12,930 bases of DNA from an uncultured Bacteroidota bacterium. Lineage in GTDB: Bacteria > Bacteroidota > Bacteroidia > Chitinophagales > S012-47. Every line of letters begins with the position of its first letter. Positions within the stretch are counted from its first letter, which is position 1. A program made the translations under genes and the position numbers. The stretch lies in contig CAJXXO010000042.1 in assembly GCA_913062655.1 (NCBI GenBank), forward strand, positions 1 to 12,930, read 5' to 3'. This document shows, piece by piece, positions 1-6,643 of this stretch. Below the pieces are notes generated by a model that saw only the letters and a program-made list of their open reading frames with translations, was not told the origin of the DNA and searched no databases.

Positions 1-2
1 TA

Positions 3-599
3 CAGATCAGAGATGTTGATGAAGAGCTGGCTGACGAGGTAGACCTCAACCGCTACCAGGGCGCTTATATTGTAGCCGTAAATGAAAACAGTGGCGCAGA
101 AGAAGCCGGACTGCAAGAGGGTGACTTAATTACAGCGGTAGACAAGACTGCGGTTAACTCCGTGGCTGAGCTACAGGAGCAGATATCAAGATATCGCCCG
201 GGCGACAAGGTAGCCATCAACTTTGTACGCAATGGCAAGGAATTTCTCGAGGAGGTGGTATTGAAAAACCAGATGAACAGTACGGAACTGATCGAGAAAG
301 AGACCACTGAAGTGATGGTTAAGCTGGGAGCCAGCTTCGAAAATCTTTCAGAAGAAGAGAGAGAAGAGTATGGCGTTGATGGCGGTGTACGTGTGTCTGA
401 CATCCGCAGTGGCCGATTGTCGCGTTCCAGCAACATTCGGGAAGGCTTTGTCATTACCAAGATTGATCGACAGCGGGTAGACAACGCGGATGAATTGATC
501 GATATCCTGGAAGATAAAGAAGAAGGAGATGGCGTAATGATCGAAGGCTTCTATCCGCAAAATCCAGCGAAGACCTACTATTACGCATTTGGTATGTAA
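3..599 (+). CDS. DegP/HtrA-family periplasmic serine protease, C-terminal two-PDZ part (5' end outside window)
   Basis: The open frame enters from the left edge and ends at TAA 597-599, giving 198 visible residues with no start in the window. The first ~85 residues read as a PDZ domain: a 'GAYIVAV' strand, then 'SGAEEAGLQEGDLITAVD', the classic A/G-rich turn and 'GD.I..V' of HtrA PDZ domains, then 'VAELQEQISRYRPGDKV'. A second, more divergent PDZ follows ('GVRVSDIRSG', 'REGFVITKIDRQRV', 'ADELIDILE'). This matches the C-terminal half of DegP/DegQ proteases, which degrade or refold misfolded envelope proteins and use PDZ domains to bind substrate and assemble. The trypsin-like catalytic domain would lie upstream and cannot be seen, so activity is inferred from family layout. 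The gene converges on pdhB and the two share the terminator at 617-655. Confidence 0.88.
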   Translation, partial: QIRDVDEELADEVDLNRYQGAYIVAVNENSGAEEAGLQEGDLITAVDKTAVNSVAELQEQISRYRPGDKVAINFVRNGKEFLEEVVLKNQMNSTELIEKETTEVMVKLGASFENLSEEEREEYGVDGGVRVSDIRSGRLSRSSNIREGFVITKIDRQRVDNADELIDILEDKEEGDGVMIEGFYPQNPAKTYYYAFGM

Positions 600-616
600 A
601 CGATCTCAATAGACAT

Positions 617-655
617 AAAAAAGCCGTGGCAAACTCTCGCCACGGCTTTTTTTTT
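617..655. terminator. Rho-independent terminator, probably bidirectional
   Basis: A perfect inverted repeat AAAAGCCGTGGC / GCCACGGCTTTT encloses an 8-nt loop (AAACTCTC) and is followed by an uninterrupted T run to 655. The left arm is preceded by an A run, so the minus strand also reads as a stem plus T run. It lies between the convergent HtrA-like gene and pdhB and can serve both. Confidence 0.93.
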
Positions 656-669
656 GCGTTGGTTGCTTA

Positions 670-1650
670 TTAAGCTACGTACATCACGCTCTTAGCTGCA
701 TCGATCACCTGCTTCACACTCGGCAAAAAGGCTTCTACCAAGTTGGGTGCATAGTGCATAGAAGTATCGGCAGTGTTGACACGTACGATAGGTGCATCCA
801 GGTAATCAAAAGCATTGCGCTGCAGTCGATAGGCCAGTTCAGAAGAAATACCGGCCAATGGCCACGCTTCCTCCAGAATGACCATTCGGTTGGTCTTCTT
901 GATGGACTGTATAAGGGTTTCGATATCGTACGGACGAATGGTGCGCAGGTCAATCACCTCTGCCTTGATACCATCTTTGGCCAATTCATCAGCCGCTTCG
1001 TGGGCGGTTTTCATCATCTTGTTCCAGCTCACAATGGTCACGTCCTCTCCCTCGCGGGTTATCTTGGCCTTACCGATGGGTATGAGGTATTCCTCCTCCG
1101 GCACTTCACCGGTGTCACCGTACATTACTTCACTTTCCAGGAATACCACCGGATCATCGTCACGAATAGCCGACTTCAATAAGCCCTTGGCATCGTAAGG
1201 GTTGGAAATACTGATCACTTTCAATCCGGGTACACTGGCATAGAATGGCTCGAAAGCCTGGCTGTGGGTAGCCCCCAACTGACCGGCAGATCCATTGGGC
1301 CCGCGAAACACGATCGGGCTGCCTACCTGGCCGCCACTCATGGCCAACATCTTGGCTGCGTGATTAATGATCTGGTCCATCGCCAATATGGCAAAGTTCC
1401 AGGTCATGAACTCTACGATGGGCCGCAGGCCATTCATGGCGGCCCCTACACCGATGCCGGCAAAACCCAGCTCCGCAATTGGCGTATCAATAACGCGCTT
1501 GGGACCAAACTCGTCCAGCATGCCTTGCGTCACTTTATACGCTCCGTTATATTCTGCGACCTCCTCTCCCATCAGAAAGACATGCTCATCTCTCCGCATC
1601 TCTTCACTCATCGCCTCACGGATCGCTTCTCTTAGTTGGATTTCTCGCAT
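670..1650 (-). CDS. pdhB: Pyruvate dehydrogenase E1 component, beta subunit
   Basis: This 326-residue protein has the normal length of the E1-beta subunit, which with E1-alpha carries out thiamine-diphosphate-dependent decarboxylation of pyruvate and reductive acetylation of the E2 lipoyl group. Visible hallmarks are 'GEEVAEYNGAYKVTQGM' (residues 28-44, with the conserved Glu29/Glu30 that activate the cofactor), 'DTPIAELGFAGIGVGAA' (55-71), 'GPNGSAGQLGATHSQ' (117-131, with the conserved His129), and the C-terminal transketolase domain with 'EVIDLRTIRPYD' and 'ILEEAWPLAG'. It could be the beta subunit of a related 2-oxoacid dehydrogenase, but the sequence is most like pyruvate dehydrogenase. 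Neither the alpha subunit nor E2 is next to it here. It is the only gene in its unit visible in the window, with a TATATTTG element just upstream and a terminator downstream. Confidence 0.93.
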   Translation of the reverse strand: MREIQLREAIREAMSEEMRRDEHVFLMGEEVAEYNGAYKVTQGMLDEFGPKRVIDTPIAELGFAGIGVGAAMNGLRPIVEFMTWNFAILAMDQIINHAAKMLAMSGGQVGSPIVFRGPNGSAGQLGATHSQAFEPFYASVPGLKVISISNPYDAKGLLKSAIRDDDPVVFLESEVMYGDTGEVPEEEYLIPIGKAKITREGEDVTIVSWNKMMKTAHEAADELAKDGIKAEVIDLRTIRPYDIETLIQSIKKTNRMVILEEAWPLAGISSELAYRLQRNAFDYLDAPIVRVNTADTSMHYAPNLVEAFLPSVKQVIDAAKSVMYVA

Positions 1651-1667
1651 TATCGATAAATTTTGCG

Positions 1668-1675
1668 CAAATATA
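1668..1675 (-). promoter_or_regulatory. Bacteroidota-type -7 element (TATATTTG) of pdhB
   Basis: The minus strand reads TATATTTG, an exact TAnnTTTG match, 17 nt upstream of the pdhB ATG. This implies a leader of only about 10-12 nt. No clear -33 TTTG is seen at the expected distance. The element overlaps the short palindrome TTTGCGCAAA at 1662-1671. Confidence 0.55.
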
Positions 1676-1701
1676 AGGGATAGAACCGAGTGAAACCGGT
1701 C

Positions 1702-2403
1702 TTAAGGGGCCTTGTATTTCACCCGCATAGGCCGAATCTCCACTTCACTGGTATTAAAGTTGTCCGGCATCTCCAATTGATGTACGATCAATTGGGCGAC
1801 ATCGTCAGCATGGAGCATGGTAGGATTGGCCTCTGTGCCCTTGACCTCATCAAAAAAGTGGGTATCCACAGATCCGGGAAATAGACAGGTTACCTTGATA
1901 TTGTGGTCTTTCACTTCGCGGTACAGCGATTCCGACAGCCCTCGAACTGCGTGTTTGGTACCACAGTAAGCGGTGCCTTGCGGGATGCCGTTCTTACCCG
2001 CAATAGAGGAAAGATTAACGATGTGGCCGTATTCGCGCTGCTTCATATTGGGCAACACTCGCTTGGTGACATAGTAGATACCATGCACATTTACGGCAAA
2101 CATTTTTTCCCAGGCAGCACTATCAAACTGCTCCAGGTAGTTAAATGCACCATAGCCGGCATTATTCACCAGCACATCAATGTCAGCGCCAAAATGTGCC
2201 ACTGTAGCCTGATAAGCTTTTTCCACCTCCTCTTCTACGCCCATGTCGACCGGGGTAAAAAAGAAATTATCATGTGTCAACTCCGGGGCGGTTCTGCTCC
2301 AGCCGGCCACTTGCATCCCTTTTTCCAATAGCAGCTTCGCTAGCTCCAATCCAATGCCTTTACTCACTCCGGTTACTATGGCTATTCTTCCGTCTAATTG
2401 CAT
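1702..2403 (-). CDS. Short-chain dehydrogenase/reductase (SDR family)
   Basis: This 233-residue protein is a classical SDR: a Rossmann-fold NAD(P)-dependent oxidoreductase. The cofactor motif TGVSKGIG is at residues 11-18, the structural NNAG at 80-83, the conserved Asn at 105, the catalytic Ser at 133 and the YxxxK pair at Tyr146/Lys150. Arg37 after the second beta strand ('GWSRT') hints at NADP(H) preference, which is inference. The substrate cannot be told from sequence; this subgroup is usually annotated only as SDR oxidoreductase. The start ATG lies 3 nt after the stop of the thioesterase, so the two are very likely co-transcribed and may act on related acyl or keto substrates. No separate promoter is seen between them. 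Confidence 0.9.
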   Translation of the reverse strand: MQLDGRIAIVTGVSKGIGLELAKLLLEKGMQVAGWSRTAPELTHDNFFFTPVDMGVEEEVEKAYQATVAHFGADIDVLVNNAGYGAFNYLEQFDSAAWEKMFAVNVHGIYYVTKRVLPNMKQREYGHIVNLSSIAGKNGIPQGTAYCGTKHAVRGLSESLYREVKDHNIKVTCLFPGSVDTHFFDEVKGTEANPTMLHADDVAQLIVHQLEMPDNFNTSEVEIRPMRVKYKAP

Positions 2404-2406
2404 GTC

Positions 2407-2835
2407 TTATCCTTTTTGAAAAAGTTCTTTGAATTCAGGCGGCACTCTGCGCACTTTACGATGCTCGTAGTCGAAGCAGAGAATACCGGTCTTCACATGG
2501 GCAAGGTCTTTACCCGTGGTCTGGTTCACCATGCGGTAATACAAATCGAAGCCGCTATTGCCAATATCAGCCACCGATACCTGTACTTGAATGACGTCTC
2601 CACGAAATCCTTCTGATTTATATACCAAAGCTGCATCTGTCATAATGATAGATACCCCTGCAATGTCAAATTCGCTCCACCCGTGATGCTCCAGCAATCT
2701 AATCCGTGCTTCGTGTGCCAAGGTGAGCACCCGGTCATTACTCAGGTGGTTGCCATAATTCATATCGGCAATGCTAAGCGTAAGGGTGGTAGTAAAGTCG
2801 ACTTGGTCGGGTAAAGAAAGTTGTACTCTTGCCAT
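2407..2835 (-). CDS. Acyl-CoA thioesterase, hot-dog fold (4HBT/YbgC-like)
   Basis: The 142-residue length is typical of single hot-dog-domain thioesterases, which hydrolyse acyl-CoA (or acyl-ACP) thioesters as dimers or tetramers. The N-terminal active-site block is 'IADMNYGNHLSNDRVL' (residues 22-37). Asp24 matches the position of the catalytic Asp and His30/Asn33 match the HxNN segment of the YbgC/FadM group. The block is looser than in well-characterised members, so substrate and activity are open. The later 'GDVIQVQVSVADIGNSGFDLYYRM' is the usual beta-sheet core. It is the first gene of a two-gene unit with the SDR gene. A TACTTTTG element lies 5 nt upstream of the start codon, implying an almost leaderless transcript or a start slightly further in. 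Confidence 0.85.
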   Translation of the reverse strand: MARVQLSLPDQVDFTTTLTLSIADMNYGNHLSNDRVLTLAHEARIRLLEHHGWSEFDIAGVSIIMTDAALVYKSEGFRGDVIQVQVSVADIGNSGFDLYYRMVNQTTGKDLAHVKTGILCFDYEHRKVRRVPPEFKELFQKG

Positions 2836-2840
2836 GGCTG

Positions 2841-2848
2841 CAAAAGTA
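2841..2848 (-). promoter_or_regulatory. Bacteroidota-type -7 element (TACTTTTG) of the thioesterase-SDR unit
   Basis: The minus strand reads TACTTTTG, an exact TAnnTTTG match, ending 5 nt before the ATG at 2835. It lies back to back with a second such element on the plus strand at 2874-2881, making the 43-nt gap between the two starts a divergent promoter region. Confidence 0.5.
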
Positions 2849-2873
2849 GAGGACAGCGACCTGTTTTAATACG

Positions 2874-2881
2874 TATTTTTG
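2874..2881 (+). promoter_or_regulatory. Candidate -7 element (TATTTTTG) of the divergent membrane-protein gene
   Basis: TATTTTTG fits TAnnTTTG exactly, but its last three bases are the TTG at 2879-2881 that opens the longest reading frame. If this promoter is used, that TTG lies upstream of the transcription start and cannot be the initiation codon. No good -33 element is visible. Confidence 0.35.
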
Positions 2882-4117
2882 AACAGTTTGGAAGCGGCTT
2901 TGGTCATAGGGTATGTAATAGTGCTGGGGGTGGCAATTGTACGGCACCCGTGGTTTCGTAGCACCGGCCTTACCCCATGGCAGTTGCTTTGCTTTTGGGG
3001 CGTGCATGTGGCTACAGCCATAGCCTACGGACTGCTTCACGATGCCTGGTATGAAGGCGGTGACACCTTTAATATGTTTCACACCGGGCTGGCCATGTAC
3101 GATCTATTATGGAGCGATCCGCTGGCGTGGGGGCAGGCTATGCTCGGACCAGTGGGCACCGGCATACCTGACCGACTGGCCGCCTACCCTGATGCCCTCG
3201 ACTACTGGTACCACTACAGTAGTTACTCCATGGTGCGGCTCCATGCCCTATTCCGGTTGTTTTCCTTTGGCTATTACTATGTACATGCGGTATTACTGGC
3301 CTTACTCGCCTTTTGGGCCTTTTCTCTGTTGGTGAAAACATTGCATACGCACCGCCAGGGTGAAGCCTGGGTCTTTGGCCTTTGGTTGTTGGCCGCCCCT
3401 ACGGTGCTCTTCTTTGGCCATGGCCTCCATAAAGAATCCCTGGTTATCATTGCCCTAAGTGTACTATTGTACCGGCTACTGCCCATGAACGGCCGTCCCA
3501 CCCTTATCGACTATAGCTGGATAGCTGCTGCCCTGCTGCTGATTCTCAGCATTAAAGAATTCTACTTTGCCGCATTAGTGGTACCACTTGGTACCTTCCT
3601 GCTGAGTCGCTATGTGCAACCCCTTAGCGCCTGGGCCAGTGTCGGCTTGACTGTTGGTGTATGGGTATTGATCGGTGGGGTGAGTGAATGGGTACTGGGT
3701 GGTGGTATTTGGGAGCGGCTGGCCTGGAAACAAGAGCTCTTTTTCGCCCTGCGAGGCAATTCCAATGTAGACCTGCCACCTATTCATTCTATAGCCGACT
3801 TACCCCAAGTCGGCCTACAGGGGTTGGTCAATGTGAGCCTACGCCCCTGGCCCACCGAATGGATACATTGGCGGCTGGGTCTGTATGGCTTTGAGAACTA
3901 TACCTTGCTCTTACTGCTGGGCTACACCCTATGGCGGCAACCTTCGGCCTCCTCCGATCGCCAACATCTCGTATTTCTGTTCAGCTTTCTAGTCTTGAGT
4001 CTTCTTATCATTGGTATTGTAGTACCCAATATGGGTGCTATTGCGCGCTACAAGGCACCCGCTGTTTTTATACTTATGGTTGCATTGCTACTCCACTGGC
4101 ATCCATCTAAAAAGTGA
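2879..4117 (+). CDS. Polytopic integral membrane protein of unknown function
   Basis: I do not recognise a named family with confidence. The frame gives up to 412 residues, very rich in Leu, Trp and Tyr, with about ten hydrophobic segments (near residues 5-21, 34-53, 125-150, 163-182, 186-198, 212-245, 253-272, 340-352, 365-385 and 390-406). A 'GGDTFNMF' loop after the second segment (60-67) and 'GHGLHKES' (180-187) before a further membrane segment recall the GD-x-x-Y/F loop and K-E/D motif of polysaccharide polymerase and GT-C-like membrane proteins; that is a weak inference. There is no ATG start near the 5' end. An in-frame stop at 2867 leaves TTG 2879, TTG 2888, TTG 2900 or GTG 2921, and the candidate promoter favours 2888 or later. 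The gene is divergent from the thioesterase. Confidence 0.75.
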   Translation: MNSLEAALVIGYVIVLGVAIVRHPWFRSTGLTPWQLLCFWGVHVATAIAYGLLHDAWYEGGDTFNMFHTGLAMYDLLWSDPLAWGQAMLGPVGTGIPDRLAAYPDALDYWYHYSSYSMVRLHALFRLFSFGYYYVHAVLLALLAFWAFSLLVKTLHTHRQGEAWVFGLWLLAAPTVLFFGHGLHKESLVIIALSVLLYRLLPMNGRPTLIDYSWIAAALLLILSIKEFYFAALVVPLGTFLLSRYVQPLSAWASVGLTVGVWVLIGGVSEWVLGGGIWERLAWKQELFFALRGNSNVDLPPIHSIADLPQVGLQGLVNVSLRPWPTEWIHWRLGLYGFENYTLLLLLGYTLWRQPSASSDRQHLVFLFSFLVLSLLIIGIVVPNMGAIARYKAPAVFILMVALLLHWHPSKK

Positions 4118-4163
4118 TTTTTTTGAACCAAAAATGCTCCAAAACTTCTTTTTGCCCTTAAAT

Positions 4164-4229
4164 TTTTCACTTTTTCAACCCCCTTTTGACGGTTTTGTGG
4201 ATAAAAAGCCCATAACTTTTCACTTTTTC
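4164..4229 (+). repeat. Pair of 13-nt direct repeats upstream of glutamine synthetase
   Basis: TTTTCACTTTTTC occurs at 4164-4176 and again at 4217-4229, 53 nt apart, in the T-rich 164-nt gap before the glutamine synthetase gene. The second copy ends 25 nt before the -7 element at 4254. The 53-nt offset is close to five helical turns, so two proteins bound there would face the same side of the DNA. No known regulator site is recognised. Confidence 0.45.
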
Positions 4230-4253
4230 TGGGGCTCAATTGAAAAACAGGTG

Positions 4254-4261
4254 TAATTTTG
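4254..4261 (+). promoter_or_regulatory. Bacteroidota-type -7 element (TAATTTTG) of glutamine synthetase
   Basis: TAATTTTG fits TAnnTTTG and lies 20 nt upstream of the ATG at 4282, implying a leader of about 15 nt. It also shows that the longer in-frame start (TTG 4240) is upstream of the promoter and should not be used. Confidence 0.6.
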
Positions 4262-4281
4262 GCCAAACAATTCAAACCGTT

Positions 4282-6477
4282 ATGTCAGCCATCAGAATCA
4301 ATGCAATTCAAGATGTCCTTACCCGTGAAATGGTAGATGTGAAGCAACCCTCGGGTAGAATATCGGAATACTTTGGAGTGAATGTCTTTCATCAGGAAAC
4401 GATGCGCAAGTTTCTCTCGCAGGAGGCATACAAGCAGGTAATGGAAGCCATAGACTCTGGAAAAAAGATTGACTTTACCATTGCCGATCAGGTCGCCAGC
4501 GCCATGAAAGCGTGGGCCGTCACCAAAGGCGCCACCCACTTCACGCACTGGTTTCAGCCACTAAACGGCTCAACAGCCGAGAAACATGACACCTTTTTTA
4601 CCCCTGTTGAGGGCGGCAAGGGGATAGAAAACTTCAACGGGAAAGCGCTGGTACAGCAAGAGCCGGATGCCTCCAGCTTTCCCAGTGGTGGCTTGCGCGC
4701 CACCTTTGAGGCACGGGGCTACACAGCCTGGGACCCGTCTTCCCCTGCTTTCATTATGGAGATCGGAGAAGGGAAGACACTCTGCATTCCTACCATTTTC
4801 GTTTCCTACACTGGAGAGGCGCTTGACTTCAAGGCACCTCTGCTGAAGTCTATGCAGGCCTTGGAACAAGCGGCCGTGCCGGTATGCAAGTACTTTGACC
4901 GCAATGTCAACAAAGTGGTACCTACGCTGGGCTGGGAGCAAGAATACTTTCTGGTGGACGAATCCTTATTCTATGCCCGTCCTGACCTGGTGCTCACTGG
5001 TCGCACGGTATTTGGTCATGCACCGGCCAAGGGTCAACAGTTGGAGGATCACTACTTCGGTTCCATCGAGGAACGTGTTTACCGCTTTATGCGCGATCTG
5101 GAGATCGAGTCGCACAAGTTGGGTATTCCGGTGAGCACCCGCCACAATGAGGTAGCTCCGGCACAATTTGAGTGCGCGCCCGTCTTCGAGGAGGCGAACA
5201 TAGCGGTAGACCACAACCAGCTATTGATGGACCTCATGGATCGTATAGCCCGGAGGCACAAGATGCGGGTGTTGCTCCATGAAAAACCCTACGCGCTCAT
5301 CAACGGGTCAGGCAAGCACAACAACTGGTCACTGGGAACAGACACCGGCAAGAACCTCCTTTCGCCCGGTAGCACCCCAAAAACCAACTTACAGTTTCTG
5401 ACCTTCTTTGTGAATACCATAAAAGCAGTGAGTGCTTATGCGGATATACTGCGTGCTTCCATTGCCTCAGCAGGCAACGACCACCGCCTGGGAGCTAACG
5501 AAGCACCACCGGCTATCATATCCGTATTCATCGGTCAGCACTTAACGCAAGTGTTGGAAGAGGTGGAAGCACGCGTGAAAAAGGGCAAGCTGGATGATAT
5601 CGAAAAGACCGACCTCAAGCTGGACATCCACAACAAGATTCCAGACTTGATGCTGGACAATACCGACCGTAACCGGACTTCTCCTTTTGCCTTTACAGGC
5701 AATAAATTTGAGATACGTGCCGTGGGTTCTGCCGCCAACTGTGCCAGCCCTATGGTGGTGATGAATACCATTGTAGCCCAGCAGTTGAAAGCATTCAAAA
5801 AAGAGGTGGATGCACTGATTAAGAAAGGCGACAAGAAAGATGTGGCCATTCTGAAAGTGCTCCGCAACTACATCAAGGATAGCAAGAAGATTTTATTTGA
5901 GGGCGACAACTACAGCGAAGCCTGGGAGAAAGAAGCCGAAAAGCGCGGGTTGGAGAACATCAAAACCACGCCACATGCCCTGGATGCCTACCTCCGTGAA
6001 AAGAACATCTCGGTCTTCACGGAAAACAATGTATTCAAAGCGGCAGAAATAGAAGCACGATATGAGATCCTCCAGGAGGCGTATGCCAAGAAGATTCAGA
6101 TCGAGGGTCGTGTAATTGGTGATCTGGCACGCAACCATGTCATACCGGCTGCAATTGCTTATCAAAACAGGTTGATCAACAATATTTCCGGCATGCAGTC
6201 TATTGGCTTCCCGGAGTCGTCTTACCAGGCGCAAAAGGAATTGGTGGAAAAGATCAGCCATTACATTCAGGAGGTCAAAACACAAGTAGACCAGATGGTG
6301 GAAGAGCGGAAGAAGGCCAACAAGCTGGAAGATGCCAGTAAGAAGGCCAAAGCCTACTGTGATAAGGTAAAGCCCTACTTCGATACCATCCGGTATCATG
6401 TCGATAAGCTGGAACAATATGTGGATGACGAACTGTGGGCGATTCCAAAATACCGGGAGTTGCTGTTTGTCCGCTAA
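4282..6477 (+). CDS. glnN: Glutamine synthetase type III (GSIII)
   Basis: The 731-residue length is far longer than GSI or GSII and normal for GSIII, the hexamer-of-dimers form common in Bacteroidota. It makes glutamine from glutamate, ammonia and ATP in the cytoplasm, the entry step of ammonium assimilation. Active-site blocks are visible in order: 'GWEQEYFLVDE' from residue 217 with metal-binding Glu219/Glu221, 'HNEVAPAQFE' with Glu290 and Glu297, 'NGSGKHNNWSLGT' from 341 with His346, 'NRTSPFAF' with Arg465, and 'FEIRAVGS' with Glu477/Arg479. The long C-terminal part (about 510-731), with helical Lys/Glu-rich stretches near the end, is GSIII-specific. ATG 4282 gives the usual 'MSAIR' type N terminus; an in-frame TTG at 4240 precedes the promoter. 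It stands alone, with its own promoter and terminator and upstream direct repeats that could carry nitrogen control. Confidence 0.96.
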   Translation: MSAIRINAIQDVLTREMVDVKQPSGRISEYFGVNVFHQETMRKFLSQEAYKQVMEAIDSGKKIDFTIADQVASAMKAWAVTKGATHFTHWFQPLNGSTAEKHDTFFTPVEGGKGIENFNGKALVQQEPDASSFPSGGLRATFEARGYTAWDPSSPAFIMEIGEGKTLCIPTIFVSYTGEALDFKAPLLKSMQALEQAAVPVCKYFDRNVNKVVPTLGWEQEYFLVDESLFYARPDLVLTGRTVFGHAPAKGQQLEDHYFGSIEERVYRFMRDLEIESHKLGIPVSTRHNEVAPAQFECAPVFEEANIAVDHNQLLMDLMDRIARRHKMRVLLHEKPYALINGSGKHNNWSLGTDTGKNLLSPGSTPKTNLQFLTFFVNTIKAVSAYADILRASIASAGNDHRLGANEAPPAIISVFIGQHLTQVLEEVEARVKKGKLDDIEKTDLKLDIHNKIPDLMLDNTDRNRTSPFAFTGNKFEIRAVGSAANCASPMVVMNTIVAQQLKAFKKEVDALIKKGDKKDVAILKVLRNYIKDSKKILFEGDNYSEAWEKEAEKRGLENIKTTPHALDAYLREKNISVFTENNVFKAAEIEARYEILQEAYAKKIQIEGRVIGDLARNHVIPAAIAYQNRLINNISGMQSIGFPESSYQAQKELVEKISHYIQEVKTQVDQMVEERKKANKLEDASKKAKAYCDKVKPYFDTIRYHVDKLEQYVDDELWAIPKYRELLFVR

Positions 6478-6509
6478 GGATTGGCTCCATTCTTTTTACT
6501 CATGTTCTG

Positions 6510-6539
6510 CAAAACCCTGGCCCTTTGGTCGGGGTTTTG
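6510..6539 (+). terminator. Rho-independent terminator after glutamine synthetase
   Basis: The arms CAAAACCCTGGCC and GGTCGGGGTTTTG form a 13-bp stem (two wobble pairs) around a 4-nt CTTT loop, starting 32 nt after the stop codon. The right arm ends in a four-T run inside the stem rather than a long free T tract. Confidence 0.75.
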
Positions 6540-6582
6540 TATTCAGGGCCCATGAAAAGTCGCTACTTTTAGCGAATGCTTG

Positions 6583-6621
6583 ATACAAGGAAGGCGTTAT
6601 TTTAGCGTTATCTCCTTGTAT
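6583..6621 (+). repeat. Inverted repeat with internal direct repeat in the leader of the PorE-like gene
   Basis: ATACAAGGA (6583-6591) and TCCTTGTAT (6613-6621) are a perfect 9-bp inverted repeat around a 21-nt loop. The loop holds GCGTTAT twice (6594-6600 and 6605-6611). Just upstream is a smaller hairpin CGCTA-CTTT-TAGCG (6561-6574). The right arm takes in the first two bases of ATG 6620, which supports choosing the downstream ATG at 6644 as the start. It could be an RNA hairpin in the leader or an operator. Confidence 0.5.
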
Positions 6622-6643
6622 GTCATGGATCACGAAGAACCCT

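Noticed and set aside
1662..1671. TTTGCGCAAA palindrome before pdhB as an operator
   Set aside because: It is only 10 bp and largely formed by the TAnnTTTG element itself; too short to call without conservation data.
2774..3082. 102-residue reading frame on the minus strand across the thioesterase/membrane-protein divergent region
   Set aside because: It overlaps the start of the thioesterase, both promoter elements and the first 200 nt of the membrane-protein gene, and its translation has no recognisable motif or signal peptide.
4035..4256. Plus-strand frame of 73 residues before glutamine synthetase
   Set aside because: It half overlaps the end of the membrane-protein gene in another frame and otherwise reads T-rich non-coding sequence, giving a Phe-rich nonsense translation.
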